Positions 8,384 through 17,338 of a stretch of DNA of 64,000 nucleotides are shown one piece after another. A program made the position numbers and the translations under genes. Source of the stretch: Alcanivorax limicola. GTDB taxonomy: Bacteria > Pseudomonadota > Gammaproteobacteria > Pseudomonadales > Alcanivoracaceae. Position 1 is the first letter of the stretch. Each line of letters opens with the position of its first letter. The stretch lies in contig NZ_JAIOUB010000002.1 of the NCBI RefSeq assembly GCF_019931215.1, forward strand, positions 806,001 through 870,000. Reading direction: 5' to 3'. Below the pieces are notes generated by a model. It searched no databases. It saw nothing but the letters and a program-made list of their open reading frames with translations, and had not been told where the DNA came from.

Positions 8384-9865
8384 ATGAATCAGCAAAACAA
8401 ACCGATACACGGCGTCTGGGCCAGCCGCTGGGTCTTTATTCTTGCTGCCACGGGGTCGGCCATCGGGCTGGGCAATATCTGGAAGTTTCCGTACATGGCC
8501 GGGGAAAACGGCGGCGCAGCCTTTGTGCTGGTCTACCTGGTGTGTATCGCGCTGATCGGTGTGCCGATCATGATGGCCGAGGTCATGCTGGGGCGGCGCG
8601 GTGGCATGAGCCCGATCAACAGCATGGGCAGGCTGGCCCGGGATGCGGGCGTCAGCCAGCGCTGGAAAGCGGTGGGCGGGCTGGGCGCGGTGGCCGGTTT
8701 CTTCCTGCTGTCCCTGTACACCGTGATTGCCGGCTGGGCCCTGTTCTATATCTGGGAAATGGCCTCCGGGGCGCTGCGCGGTGCGGGCGCTGAGGAGGTC
8801 ACGGCAGTATACGAGGGCCTGCAGGCTAATGTCTGGCTGGTGCTCGGGTGCCACACGGTGTTCATGGCCATGACCATGTTCGTGGTGGCGCGGGGCGTCA
8901 ACAAGGGCCTGGAAGTGGCGGTGCGCATCCTGATGCCGCTGTTGTTCCTGTTGCTGCTGGGCCTGCTGGGCTACTCCTTCACCAGCGAAGGCTTCATGCC
9001 GGCGGTGCATTTCCTGTTCGCGTTTGATGCCTCGGCCTTCACCGTGAAAGCCGCGCTGCTGGCCATGGGGCATGCCTTCTTTACGCTGAGCCTGGGTCTT
9101 GGCGCGATCATGGCCTACGGTGCCTATATGCCGCGCGAGGTGACGGATCGCAAGACCGGCAAGCGCAAGCCGGTGTCCATCGCCTCCACGGTCTTCACCA
9201 TCGCAGCGCTCGACACGCTGGTGGCGCTGGTCGCGGGGCTGGTGATCTTCCCGGTGGTGTTTGCCAATGCGCTGGAGCCCGGTGAAGGCCCGCGCTTGTT
9301 GTTTGTGACCTTGCCGCTGGCGTTTGCCAGCATTCCCTTCGGCATGATGCTGGGCACGGTGTTCTTCGTGCTGCTCACCTGCGCAGCCTGGACATCGTCC
9401 ATCTCGCTGGGCGAACCGCTGGTGGCCTGGCTGGTGGAGAAGGGCTGGAACCGCATCAAGGCGGCGGTGGTGATCGGCGGGTCGGCCTGGCTGCTGGGCA
9501 TCGGCACGGTGCTGTCGTTCAATTACTGGAGTGAGGTGACCTTCCTCGGGCGCACCTTCTTCGGCAATCTGGAATTTCTGACCATCAACATCATGCTGCC
9601 GTTGGGCGGCCTGCTGATTGCCATCTTTGCCGGCTGGGTCATGAAAGAAACCCATGCCCGCAAAGAGCTGGCCATGCAGAGCTTCGGGCTTTATATGGTG
9701 TGGCGGGCCATGGTGCGGGTGTTTGCGCCGTTGGCGGTGATCGCCATCTTCATCTTCGTGGCCCTGGTGCCGGACGGCGATGACGCCGATGAGGCAGAGG
9801 CGGATGTCCCTGTCGTCGAGACAGTCGTTGAGCCCACAGGCCTGCCGGAGACCACCGATGAGTGA
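8384..9865 (+). CDS. Sodium-dependent transporter, NSS (SNF) family
   Basis: 493 residues with about 11-12 membrane helices, the LeuT-like fold. The first helix [29 protein letters not shown] is the family signature holding the two sodium sites and the unwound substrate-binding region. It imports an amino acid or related small solute with Na+; the substrate is not evident. Met at 8384 is chosen (ACAGG about 8 nt upstream) over a TTG two codons earlier. The last 25 residues are acidic. The next gene, rnfH, starts 8 nt before its stop. The position between smpB and rnfH is normally held by ratA in related bacteria. Confidence 0.9.
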   Translation: MNQQNKPIHGVWASRWVFILAATGSAIGLGNIWKFPYMAGENGGAAFVLVYLVCIALIGVPIMMAEVMLGRRGGMSPINSMGRLARDAGVSQRWKAVGGLGAVAGFFLLSLYTVIAGWALFYIWEMASGALRGAGAEEVTAVYEGLQANVWLVLGCHTVFMAMTMFVVARGVNKGLEVAVRILMPLLFLLLLGLLGYSFTSEGFMPAVHFLFAFDASAFTVKAALLAMGHAFFTLSLGLGAIMAYGAYMPREVTDRKTGKRKPVSIASTVFTIAALDTLVALVAGLVIFPVVFANALEPGEGPRLLFVTLPLAFASIPFGMMLGTVFFVLLTCAAWTSSISLGEPLVAWLVEKGWNRIKAAVVIGGSAWLLGIGTVLSFNYWSEVTFLGRTFFGNLEFLTINIMLPLGGLLIAIFAGWVMKETHARKELAMQSFGLYMVWRAMVRVFAPLAVIAIFIFVALVPDGDDADEAEADVPVVETVVEPTGLPETTDE

Positions 9866-10160
9866 GCCGCTGATTACGGTGGAAGTGACCTATGCGCTGC
9901 CGAACAAGCAGCGCCTGATCAGTCTTCGGGTGCCGGTGGGTACCACGGTATTTGATGCCGCGCGGCAATCCGGTATCGGCGATGAGTTCGAAGGGCTGGA
10001 TCTGGAGCGGGCCACGCTGGGCATCTTCGGCAAGGTTGAGCCCAATCCGCGGCAACGCGCGCTGCAAGAGGGTGATCGGGTGGAGATTTACCGGCCTTTG
10101 ACTGCAGACCCGAAAGAGACGCGCAAGGCGCGGGCCAAAAAGTCACCACGTCAGGGCTGA
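9858..10160 (+). CDS. rnfH: RnfH/RatB family ubiquitin-like protein
   Basis: 100 residues: ITVEVTYALPNKQRLISLRVPVGTTVFDAARQSGI, then LGIFGKV and GDRVEIYRPLTADPKETRKAR, which are diagnostic of the beta-grasp RnfH (UPF0125) family. Its biochemical role is unclear; it usually sits with ratA, bamE and smpB, as here. The ATG lies inside the end of the transporter gene (ATGAGTGA overlap), implying translational coupling. The basic tail KARAKKSPRQG is typical. Confidence 0.9.
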   Translation: MSEPLITVEVTYALPNKQRLISLRVPVGTTVFDAARQSGIGDEFEGLDLERATLGIFGKVEPNPRQRALQEGDRVEIYRPLTADPKETRKARAKKSPRQG

Positions 10161-10167
10161 CGCAGCA

Positions 10168-10197
10168 GATGGCCGCCGCCTTGTAGCGTCGGCCATC
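10168..10197. terminator. Weak hairpin between convergent rnfH and bamE
   Basis: GATGGCCG (10168-10175) pairs with CGGCCATC (10190-10197) across a 14-nt loop. There is no U tract on either side, so termination here is only a suggestion. Confidence 0.4.
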
Positions 10198-10209
10198 ATA
10201 CGGGTGGCA

Positions 10210-10683
10210 TCACATGGGTGGCACGCCGGGGTCCGTGGGTACGGGGCCGGGGCCGGGAACCTGCTGTGGTGCGGTCTCGGCTTCGCGCTCCTGATCCCGC
10301 AGCTGCTGTTCCAGGTCGCGATCCTGCTGGCCTGTAACCTTACTGCGAAAATCGTCAATTACGTCGCCTTCGTGGCGGCTGTAGACGCCATTGTCGAAAT
10401 AAACCACGATGCGCTGCTGTACTTTCTCGCCCTGGCCGGGCTGGTACACCATCGGATAGAACCAGGTATCGGGCGTAAACGGGTCAATCAGCGTAGGCTG
10501 GCCGAGTACGTAACGCACCTGATCTTCCGTCATGCCGGGCTCAAGCTCTGCGAGCATGTCCTCGGTCACGAAGTTGCCCTGGGGAATATCGATACGATAA
10601 ACGCCGGGAAAACGCAGGTTGCTGCAACCGGTGACCAGCAGGGTCAGGGTCGCCAGGGCAATGATCAGAGCTTTATATGGCAT
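10210..10683 (-). CDS. bamE: Outer-membrane assembly lipoprotein BamE (OmlA/SmpA)
   Basis: 157 residues. A lipoprotein signal ends in LVTGC (Cys20), then NLRFPGVYRIDIPQGNFVTEDMLAELEPGMTEDQVRYVLGQPTLIDPF is the BamE core, followed by WFYPM. It is the small stabilising subunit of the BAM complex that inserts beta-barrels. The C-terminal 45 residues are a Gln/Glu/Pro-rich extension beyond the usual domain. Met at 10683 gives a 20-residue signal peptide; a second Met at 10701 is possible. The gene is divergent from fur with overlapping promoters and convergent with rnfH. Confidence 0.95.
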   Translation of the reverse strand: MPYKALIIALATLTLLVTGCSNLRFPGVYRIDIPQGNFVTEDMLAELEPGMTEDQVRYVLGQPTLIDPFTPDTWFYPMVYQPGQGEKVQQRIVVYFDNGVYSRHEGDVIDDFRSKVTGQQDRDLEQQLRDQEREAETAPQQVPGPGPVPTDPGVPPM

Positions 10684-10689
10684 GATTTT

Positions 10690-10740
10690 TTGATTTCGCA
10701 TAAGTTCGGGCGATAATACAGACTTGATTCGGGGACACAA
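10690..10740. promoter_or_regulatory. Divergent overlapping promoters of bamE and fur
   Basis: On the + strand TTGATT (10690-10695) and GATAAT (10712-10717), 16 bp apart, point to fur. On the - strand TTGTGT (10740-10735) and TATTAT (10718-10713), 16 bp apart, point to bamE. The two -10 elements overlap almost completely, so the two genes should compete for polymerase. No clear 19-bp Fur box was recognised. Confidence 0.55.
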
Positions 10741-10766
10741 GGTTCCTGCCGTACGCAAGGAGATAC

Positions 10767-11174
10767 ATGTTGGACAATCACGACCTGCGCAAGGCCGGCC
10801 TCAAGGTCACGCTGCCACGAGTAAAGATTCTGCAGCAGCTGGAAGCCTCGGAAGAGCGGCACATGAGCGCCGAGGATATCTACAAGGCGCTGATGGAAGC
10901 GGGTGAAGACGTGGGCCTGGCGACAGTCTATCGCGTACTGACCCAGTTCGAGCAGGCCGGCATCGTCATGCGGCACAACTTCGAGGGCGGCTCTGCGGTG
11001 TTCGAGCTGGCGGATGAAGGCCACCACGATCATATGGTGTGTCTGGAGACGGGCCAGGTGGTCGAGTTCCTGGACCCCGAAATCGAAAAACGCCAGAAGC
11101 TGATTGCCGACGAGCATGGCTTCGAGCTGATGGACCACTCACTGGTGCTCTACGTCAAACCGAAAAAGAAATAA
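10767..11174 (+). CDS. fur: Ferric uptake regulator Fur
   Basis: 135 residues. The winged-helix half (LRKAGLKVTLPRVKILQQLEAS...ATVYRVLTQFEQAGIV) and the metal-binding dimer half (HHDHMVCLETGQVVEF, then HGFELMDHSLVLYVKP) are complete. Only one Cys is in the HHDHxxC motif, as in Pseudomonas Fur, so the second structural zinc Cys of the E. coli protein is absent. With Fe(II) it represses iron-uptake genes; a likely target is the TonB receptor operon at 47-50 kb. AAGGAG precedes the ATG by 4 nt. bamE-fur-recN adjacency is the standard Pseudomonas-type order. Confidence 0.97.
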   Translation: MLDNHDLRKAGLKVTLPRVKILQQLEASEERHMSAEDIYKALMEAGEDVGLATVYRVLTQFEQAGIVMRHNFEGGSAVFELADEGHHDHMVCLETGQVVEFLDPEIEKRQKLIADEHGFELMDHSLVLYVKPKKK

Positions 11175-11198
11175 CCCGCCCAAAGCCCGCTCAAAAAA

Positions 11199-11230
11199 AG
11201 CGCCCCGGCAGAGCGATCTGCCGGGGCGCT
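11199..11230. terminator. Strong bidirectional terminator between fur and recN
   Basis: A perfect 14-bp stem (11199-11212 with 11217-11230, core GCGCCCCGGCAGA) with GCGA loop. A run of seven A lies on its left side, giving a U tract for recN on the minus strand. Confidence 0.88.
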
Positions 11231-11248
11231 GCTGTTTCAGGGGTTCGT

Positions 11249-12913
11249 TCAGGCCTGGGCTTTCTCCAGCATCTCCCGGGCATGCGCCAGGGTCGAATCC
11301 GTCATCTCCACCCCGCCCAGCATGCGCGCCAGCTCACTGGTGCGGTCGTCATGGGCGAGCGTGGCAATCCGGGTCTGGGTATTCTTCCTGTTCTGCTTCT
11401 TGTGCACATGCCAGTGCTGGTGGCCCAGCGCGGCGACCTGGGGCTGATGGGTAATACACAGCACCTGGGCATGGCTGCCCAGCTCCCGCAGCAACCGGCC
11501 GACGATCTCGGCAACGCCGCCACCGACGCCCACATCCACCTCATCAAACACCAGGCAGGGCACGGTCAGCACCCGGGCGCAGATTACCTGAATCGCCAGG
11601 CTGACCCGCGACAGCTCACCACCGGACGCCACTTTGGCCAGCGGCCGCAGCGGTTGACCGGTATTGGCGGTAAACAGGAATTCGACAATCTCATTGCCAT
11701 CAGCACCGGGATCGCAGGGCGTCAGCATGACTTCCAGTCGCGCGCCGCGCATGCCCAGCGCCTTGAGATGGCTGACCACGCCGCTGGCCAGTTCCGGCCC
11801 CTTGCTGCGGCGCTTGTCACTGAGCAGGCGCGCCGCGCTCTCGTATTCGGTGCGCGCGGCTGTTTCGGCGGCCTCCAGGCCAGCCAGATGATCGTCGTAA
11901 TGTGCCAGCGTATGCGCTTCCTCGCGCAACTGCTGATGCCGCTGATACAACTCCTCCGGCCGCACCCGGTGCTTGCGCGCCAGGGTATAAACCTGGCTGA
12001 GACGCTCCTCGACCTGTGCCAGGCGTTCCGGGTCTATATCCAGCCGATCCAGATAATGACGCAGATCATCGGCGGCGGCTTCCACCTGCAGCCGGGCCGA
12101 TTCCACACTGCCCAGCACGCCAGCAAGAGTGCCGTCCTCATGGCTGGCATCACCCAGCCAGCTCAGCGCCTGCCCCAGCTGATCATTGACGGTGCCCTCG
12201 TCATGGTCGAACAGCAGCGACAGGCTCTGCTGGCACAGACGAATCAGATCTTCGGCACTGCCCAGGCGTTTCTGCTCGGTTTCCAGTGTCGCCAGTTCGT
12301 TGTCTTGCAGCGCAAGCGCGTCCAGCTCTTCCAGTTGAAAACGCAGCAACTCCTCGCGCTCATGCTGTTCCCGCGACTGGCTCAGCGCCGCTTCGTGGGC
12401 GCGCCGCGCCGCCTGCCAACTGCGCCAGTGCTGACGTACCGCGCTGGCAGCCTCACCGGCACTGGCAAAGCTGTCGAGCAAATCCCGGTGCGCATCGCGC
12501 CGCAACAGCGCCTGATGTTCATGCTGGCTGTGCACGCTGATCAGCATTTCGCCCAGCGCACGCACTTCCTGCAGGGGCATGGGGCTGCCATTGATCCAGG
12601 CGCGGGAGCGGCCATCCGGGCGCACGGTGCGCCGCAGCATGCAGTCGTCGCCATCATCCAGCTCACGCTCCGCCAGCCAGGCTCGGGCTGCGGGGTTGTG
12701 CCGGATATCAAAGGTGGCCTGCACTTCGGCGCGATCGCTGTCTGGCCGCACCACAGCACTGTCGGCGCGCTCGCCCAGCGCCAGCCCCAGCGCATCAATA
12801 ATCACCGACTTGCCGGCGCCGGTTTCGCCGGTAATCACGGTCAGACCGGCCCCGGGTTCCAGCTCGAGGCTGTCGACGGTGGCGAAATTGAGCACATTAA
12901 GATGGGTAAGCAT
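11249..12913 (-). CDS. recN: DNA repair protein RecN
   Basis: 554-555 residues, full length. An SMC-like ATPase: Walker A GETGAGKS (29-36), long central coiled coil (about 150-370), signature SGGELSR and Walker B CLVFDEVDVGVGGGVAE near the C terminus. It helps recombinational repair of double-strand breaks. Met at 12913 is chosen because AAGGGG is 7 nt upstream and MLTHLNVLNFATVDSLELE is the conserved N terminus; the open frame extends upstream but only into repeat sequence. No LexA box was recognised upstream. Confidence 0.97.
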   Translation of the reverse strand: MLTHLNVLNFATVDSLELEPGAGLTVITGETGAGKSVIIDALGLALGERADSAVVRPDSDRAEVQATFDIRHNPAARAWLAERELDDGDDCMLRRTVRPDGRSRAWINGSPMPLQEVRALGEMLISVHSQHEHQALLRRDAHRDLLDSFASAGEAASAVRQHWRSWQAARRAHEAALSQSREQHEREELLRFQLEELDALALQDNELATLETEQKRLGSAEDLIRLCQQSLSLLFDHDEGTVNDQLGQALSWLGDASHEDGTLAGVLGSVESARLQVEAAADDLRHYLDRLDIDPERLAQVEERLSQVYTLARKHRVRPEELYQRHQQLREEAHTLAHYDDHLAGLEAAETAARTEYESAARLLSDKRRSKGPELASGVVSHLKALGMRGARLEVMLTPCDPGADGNEIVEFLFTANTGQPLRPLAKVASGGELSRVSLAIQVICARVLTVPCLVFDEVDVGVGGGVAEIVGRLLRELGSHAQVLCITHQPQVAALGHQHWHVHKKQNRKNTQTRIATLAHDDRTSELARMLGGVEMTDSTLAHAREMLEKAQA

Positions 12914-13061
12914 TGGCAGCCCCTTGCAATAGCGAACACTGTCCGTAAGAGCAGTAGATGCAATAGTAGGCAATTCCGCGTCGCTTGATAAGCCCCCCTT
13001 GATTAACCGCTCTACCGGCGCTCCTTGCGGTGTTGCATGCGGGTCACCCTCCATCGAGTAC

Positions 13062-13172
13062 GCGTTGAGCCGGGGTATGCCCTTCCGGGACCGCTCAAGC
13101 CATCCCTGGGCGCTCGCGCTTTGGCCATCCATGGCCAAAGAGGTCCCTCCACGGCATACCCCGGCTCAACGC
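13062..13172. repeat. 111-bp element with perfect 20-bp terminal inverted repeats
   Basis: The outer arms (13062-13081 and 13153-13172) are perfect 20-bp inverted repeats with core GAGCCGGGGTATGCC. Inside, GGGACC (13087-13092) pairs with GGTCCC (13142-13147), and CTTTGGCCAT (13119-13128) pairs with ATGGCCAAAG (13131-13140). As RNA or single-stranded DNA the element would fold into one long, nearly continuous cruciform. It has no coding capacity; it resembles small miniature intergenic repeat elements. Confidence 0.85.
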
Positions 13173-13252
13173 TGGCAGTAGATTCAACGCAAGGTGGTTA
13201 TGGCGACTTTCTGGAGGAACAAAACCGTCAGTTGGCTTCCAGCTTGTCGACC

Positions 13253-13324
13253 GTTTTCAGGACTGTTTGAGGCAGGATGCCGAAACCAAGCCCCCAGGGA
13301 TGGGTTTACGGCGTGTCCTGAAAA
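13253..13324. repeat. 72-bp inverted-repeat element
   Basis: GTTTTCAGGAC (13253-13263) and GTCCTGAAAAC (13314-13324) are perfect 11-bp inverted repeats. The interior holds a second complementary pair (AAACC near 13283 and GGTTT near 13303). It is distinct in sequence from the neighbouring 111-bp element. Probably a dispersed intergenic repeat; copy number cannot be judged from one window. Confidence 0.7.
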
Positions 13325-13477
13325 CCTTTCCCGCCCCCCGAGGGCCATAACCACCAAACCAACAAAGAATGGCGCAGACCAGGACCGGCCACCACGAGGT
13401 ACCACTTTCGGCCTTCATGTCATCCAGATGACGGAACCAGTTCATAACCAGCGCCCGGCAGCGGTATGATAGCGCCC

Positions 13478-14530
13478 ATGCCTGAATACGAACTCAATGA
13501 GCGCAAACAACGATTGCTGATGGCGCTGGTGGAGCGCCATATCCGCGAAGGGCAGCCGATTGGCTCGAAAACCCTCGCGGCCAGCGGCTCGCTGGCCGTC
13601 AGCCCGGCGACCATCCGCAATATCATGGCGGAGCTGGAGGACCTGGGCGTGCTCTATAGCCCCCATACCTCGGCCGGACGGGTGCCCACGGAGCTGGGTT
13701 ATCGCCTGTATGTGGATGCCTTGCTGCGTTCTGCGCCGATGAATCAGCCCCAGACCAGCGTGCTGCGTGATGAGCTGGAGCAGATGCTGAACCCGGATCA
13801 GTCGCCACAGGAGCTGGTCACCCGGGCGTCCCGGGCGCTGGCGGAGCTGACCCGGATGGCGGGTGTGGTTGTGGTGCCCCGGCGCGAGGTCAGCACCTTG
13901 CGTCAGGTGGAGTTCCTGCCCTTGTCCGGGCAGCGGGTGCTGGTGGTGCTGGTGGTCAACCGGGCCGAAGTGCAGAACCGGGTGATTCATACCGAGCGCA
14001 CCTATACCGAGATCGAACTGCGCCAGGCGGCCAACTATATCAACCGGACCTATGGCGGCTGCAATCTGGACCAGATCTGCGATGGCCTGCTGCGTACCAT
14101 GCGCAGCGACAAGGACCAGATGGATGTGTTGATGCAGACCACCATGGATGTGGCGGCCAAGGGCCTGCGGCCGGAACCGGAGCAGTCCACCGACTATGTG
14201 GTCTCCGGGGAGGCCAATCTGCTCGGTATGGCGCAGGCCGATAATCTGGACAAGATGCGCGACCTGTTCGATGCCTTCAATCACAAGCGCGACATTCTGC
14301 ACCTGCTGGAGCGCAGTATGCGCGCGGACGGGGTGCAGATCTTTATCGGTCGGGAGGCCGGTTATCAGGTCTTTGACGAGTGCTCGCTGGTATCGGCGCC
14401 CTACAAGACCGATGGCGGCACCGTTGGCGTGCTGGCGGTGGTCGGGCCGACGCGCATGGACTACGAGAAAGTCATCCCCACGGTGGATATCACCGCCCGC
14501 ATACTGTCGGCCACCTTGGGCAAGTTGTAG
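13478..14530 (+). CDS. hrcA: Heat-inducible transcription repressor HrcA
   Basis: 350 residues. N-terminal winged helix (LNERKQRLLMALVERHIREGQPIGSKTLAASGSLAVSPATIRNIMAELEDLGVL), then the GAF-like domain and C-terminal IGREAGY...LVSAPYKTDGGTVGVLAVVGPTRMDYEKVIP block. It represses chaperone operons at CIRCE operators with help from GroEL; no CIRCE repeat is visible in this window, so its target (usually groESL) is elsewhere. Met at 13478 gives the conserved start. TATGAT at 13465-13470 lies only 7 nt before the ATG, with no Shine-Dalgarno, hinting at a leaderless message. Confidence 0.95.
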   Translation: MPEYELNERKQRLLMALVERHIREGQPIGSKTLAASGSLAVSPATIRNIMAELEDLGVLYSPHTSAGRVPTELGYRLYVDALLRSAPMNQPQTSVLRDELEQMLNPDQSPQELVTRASRALAELTRMAGVVVVPRREVSTLRQVEFLPLSGQRVLVVLVVNRAEVQNRVIHTERTYTEIELRQAANYINRTYGGCNLDQICDGLLRTMRSDKDQMDVLMQTTMDVAAKGLRPEPEQSTDYVVSGEANLLGMAQADNLDKMRDLFDAFNHKRDILHLLERSMRADGVQIFIGREAGYQVFDECSLVSAPYKTDGGTVGVLAVVGPTRMDYEKVIPTVDITARILSATLGKL

Positions 14531-14558
14531 CGCATTCAGCTTCTGATGCGCATTTGCC

Positions 14559-14586
14559 CTTGAATCCCTGAACAGCGTTCCCATAT
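14559..14586 (+). promoter_or_regulatory. Sigma-32 heat-shock promoter of grpE
   Basis: CTTGAA (14559-14564) and CCCATAT (14580-14586) are separated by 15 bp and match the heat-shock sigma-32 consensus (CTTGAAA, CCCCATNT) well. It lies 62 bp before the grpE start. Confidence 0.75.
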
Positions 14587-14648
14587 CGTTGCCAACCTTT
14601 CTGGAAGGCAGGCGGGCTGTTGCCCGCAGTAAATGGCTGGAGTAACCC

Positions 14649-15263
14649 ATGAGCGAACAGGACAAGTCACGAGATCCCGAGCAGGACGCGGCGCAGAAGC
14701 AGGCCGAGGACATTGCTCAGGCGGCAGTAGAACAGGCGCGTGAGGAACAGGCTGATGGCGGCACCGACGTCTCGCCGGAGGCTGTGTCACCGGAAGAGGA
14801 AATCGCGGCCCTGAATCAGGAGCTTGAGCAGGCCCGCAAGGCGCTGGGCGAAGCGGATATCCGCGCCCAGGCAGAAATTCAGAACATGCGCCGCCGCGCC
14901 GAGCGCGATGTGGCGGCGGCCCACAAGTTCGCCCTGGAGAAGTTTGCCGGCGAGATCATCAATGTGGCGGACTCCCTGGAGCGCGCGCTGACCAGTCTGG
15001 ATGCCGACAATGAGGCGCTGACCCCGGCCCGTGAGGGCACGCAGCTGACATTGAAAGTGCTGCTGGACGCCTTTGCCCGCTTCAATGTCGAGCAGCTGGA
15101 CCCCCGTGGCGAGACCTTCAATCCGGAGCTGCATGAAGCCATGGCCATGGTGCCGCAGCCGGATGCAGCGCCCAACAGCATCATCGAGGTGCTGGAAAAG
15201 GGGTACACCCTCAACGGACGTCTGTTGCGTCCGGCCCGGGTTGTCGTGGCACGCAGCGAATAA
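14649..15263 (+). CDS. grpE: Nucleotide exchange factor GrpE
   Basis: 204 residues. An acidic, Gln/Glu-rich N terminus is followed by the long dimerising helix (EIAALNQELEQARKALGEADIRAQAEIQNMRRRAERD) and the beta-domain ending in YTLNGRLLRPARVVVAR. It drives ADP release from DnaK. GGAG is 7 nt upstream of the ATG. It lies directly before dnaK under a heat-shock promoter, while hrcA upstream has its own. Confidence 0.97.
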   Translation: MSEQDKSRDPEQDAAQKQAEDIAQAAVEQAREEQADGGTDVSPEAVSPEEEIAALNQELEQARKALGEADIRAQAEIQNMRRRAERDVAAAHKFALEKFAGEIINVADSLERALTSLDADNEALTPAREGTQLTLKVLLDAFARFNVEQLDPRGETFNPELHEAMAMVPQPDAAPNSIIEVLEKGYTLNGRLLRPARVVVARSE

Positions 15264-15270
15264 ATGAAGA

Positions 15271-15298
15271 CTTGAAAACGAGGCGCGGACCTCAATAT
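15271..15298 (+). promoter_or_regulatory. Candidate second sigma-32 promoter, upstream of dnaK
   Basis: CTTGAAA (15271-15277) followed after 12-13 bp by CCTCAATAT (15290-15298) fits the heat-shock consensus moderately. It would allow dnaK to be expressed above grpE. Confidence 0.55.
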
Positions 15299-15380
15299 AG
15301 CTTTCAACGGTTCGTAACAATGATTTCAGCCACACCAGTGACCTGCGGGCACGGTGTGGCGTGTGAGGAGAGAGAGCATC

Positions 15381-17294
15381 ATGGGCAAGATCATCGGTAT
15401 CGACTTGGGTACAACCAATTCCTGCGTCGCCATCATGGAGGGCGACAAGGTCAAGGTCATCGAGAACAGTGAAGGCACGCGGACCACCCCGTCCGTGATC
15501 GCTTACACCGATGACGAGACCCTGGTCGGCCAGTCTGCCAAGCGGCAGGCGGTCACCAACCCCACCAACACCCTGTACGCCATCAAGCGTCTGATCGGTC
15601 GTCGCTTCAAGGACGACGTCGTGCAGAAAGACATCAAGATGGTGCCCTACAAGATCATCGCAGCGGATAACGGCGATGCCTGGGTAGAGTCCAAGGGCGA
15701 AAAACTGGCGCCGCCGCAGATTTCTGCGCAGGTGCTGAAAAAGATGAAGAAGACCGCCGAGGACTATCTTGGCGAGAAGGTCACCGAGGCTGTGATCACG
15801 GTGCCGGCTTACTTCAACGACGCCCAGCGTCAGGCCACCAAAGATGCTGGCCGCATTGCCGGGCTGGACGTCAAGCGCATCATCAACGAGCCGACAGCGG
15901 CAGCGCTGGCCTACGGCATGGACAAGAAAGGCGGCGAGCGCACCATCGCGGTGTATGACCTCGGCGGCGGTACTTTCGACGTGTCCATCATCGAGATCGC
16001 CGAAGTTGATGGCGAGCACCAGTTTGAAGTGCTGGCCACCAACGGTGACACCTTCCTCGGTGGTGAAGATTTCGACCTGATGCTGATCAACTACCTGGCG
16101 GATCAGTTCAAGAAGGATTCCGGTATCGACCTGGGCGGCGACGCGCTGGCGATGCAGCGCTTAAAGGAAGCGGCCGAGAAAGCCAAGATCGAGCTGTCCT
16201 CCGGCGAGCAGACCGAAGTGAATCTGCCTTACATCACCGCTGACCAGACCGGTCCCAAGCACCTGGTGGTAAAAGTGACTCGCGCCAAGCTTGAGTCGCT
16301 GGTGGAAGATCTGGTCAACCGCTCCCTGGAGCCCTGCAAGATGGCACTGAAAGATGCCGGCCTGCAGACCTCCGCGATCACCGACGTGATCCTGGTGGGT
16401 GGTCAGACCCGTATGCCGCTGGTGCAGAAGAAAGTCGCCGAGTTCTTCGGCAAGGACGCCCGCAAGGACGTCAACCCGGATGAAGCGGTGGCTATCGGTG
16501 CAGCGATTCAGGGCGCCGTGCTTGGCGGCGACGTCACCGACGTGCTGCTGCTGGACGTGACCCCGCTGACCCTGGGTATTGAAACCATGGGTGGCGTGAT
16601 GACGCCGATTATCGAGAAGAACACCACGATCCCGACCAAGGCATCGCAGGTCTTCTCCACCGCAGACGACAACCAGTCTGCCGTGACCGTGCATGTCCTG
16701 CAGGGTGAGCGTAAACAAGCGGCCCAGAACAAATCGCTCGGCCAGTTCAATCTCGAGGGTATCCCGGCAGCGCCGCGCGGTACGCCGCAGATCGAAGTGA
16801 CCTTCGACATCGACGCCAACGGTATCCTGCACGTGGGCGCGAAAGACAAGGCCACCGGCAAAGAGCAGACCATTCAGATCAAGGCGTCCTCCGGCCTGTC
16901 GGATGACGAGATCGATCAAATGGTCAAGGATGCCGAGGCGCACGCGGACGAGGACAAGAAGTTCGAAGAGCTGGTGCAGACCCGCAACCAGGCCGATCAT
17001 CTGATCCACGCCACGCGCAAGACACTGGAAGAAGCCGGTGACAAGGCGACGGACGAAGAGAAAGCCGCCATCACCACGGCTGCCGAAGAGCTCGAAGCTG
17101 TACTGAAGAGCAACGACAAGGACGACATCGAGGCCAAGACCAAGGCCCTGACGGAAGCGTCCGGTGCACTGGCCCAGCGCCTGTATGCCGAAGCATCGGC
17201 ACAGGGTGGCGAAGCCGGTGAAGGCGCCGAGGCAGGTGCTGCGGATGACGCGGTGGATGCCGAGTACGAAGAAGTGGACGACGACAAGAAGTAA
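15381..17294 (+). CDS. dnaK: Chaperone DnaK (Hsp70)
   Basis: 637 residues, full length. Actin-like ATPase: [11 protein letters not shown] (4-14), [21 protein letters not shown]; linker [12 protein letters not shown]; substrate domain; C-terminal lid with acidic tail ending [10 protein letters not shown], the usual gammaproteobacterial terminus. Met at 15381 has GAGGAGAGAG upstream and matches the family start. It folds nascent and stress-damaged proteins with DnaJ and GrpE encoded on either side. Confidence 0.98.
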   Translation: MGKIIGIDLGTTNSCVAIMEGDKVKVIENSEGTRTTPSVIAYTDDETLVGQSAKRQAVTNPTNTLYAIKRLIGRRFKDDVVQKDIKMVPYKIIAADNGDAWVESKGEKLAPPQISAQVLKKMKKTAEDYLGEKVTEAVITVPAYFNDAQRQATKDAGRIAGLDVKRIINEPTAAALAYGMDKKGGERTIAVYDLGGGTFDVSIIEIAEVDGEHQFEVLATNGDTFLGGEDFDLMLINYLADQFKKDSGIDLGGDALAMQRLKEAAEKAKIELSSGEQTEVNLPYITADQTGPKHLVVKVTRAKLESLVEDLVNRSLEPCKMALKDAGLQTSAITDVILVGGQTRMPLVQKKVAEFFGKDARKDVNPDEAVAIGAAIQGAVLGGDVTDVLLLDVTPLTLGIETMGGVMTPIIEKNTTIPTKASQVFSTADDNQSAVTVHVLQGERKQAAQNKSLGQFNLEGIPAAPRGTPQIEVTFDIDANGILHVGAKDKATGKEQTIQIKASSGLSDDEIDQMVKDAEAHADEDKKFEELVQTRNQADHLIHATRKTLEEAGDKATDEEKAAITTAAEELEAVLKSNDKDDIEAKTKALTEASGALAQRLYAEASAQGGEAGEGAEAGAADDAVDAEYEEVDDDKK

Positions 17295-17338
17295 GCCGGT
17301 CGTCAGCAACGGGGCGCTGAATAGCGGTGCCTGATCAG

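Larger units (their letters stand above)
12914..13477. other. Gene-free interval holding two inverted-repeat elements
   Basis: This 564-bp gap between divergent recN and hrcA has no supported gene. It contains two unrelated long inverted repeats (13062-13172 and 13253-13324). A 62-codon minus-strand frame at 13445-13257 with one hydrophobic stretch runs into the second repeat and lacks a ribosome-binding site; I did not accept it as a gene. Confidence 0.7.

Noticed and set aside
8351-9655. 434-codon minus-strand frame opposite the sodium symporter
   Set aside because: His/Gln-rich shadow of the transporter; no family similarity.
11039-12988. 649-codon + strand frame across recN
   Set aside because: Antisense shadow; the recN protein is complete and unmistakable on the other strand.
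13257-13445. 62-codon minus-strand frame with a hydrophobic stretch (MNWFRHLDDMKAES...)
   Set aside because: It ends inside the 72-bp inverted-repeat element and has no ribosome-binding site; possible but not supported.
14531-14648. CIRCE operator for HrcA
   Set aside because: No TTAGCACTC-N9-GAGTGCTAA repeat is present; only a sigma-32-like promoter.
14787-17309. Minus-strand frames opposite grpE and dnaK (410 and 382 codons)
   Set aside because: Shadows of highly conserved chaperone genes.
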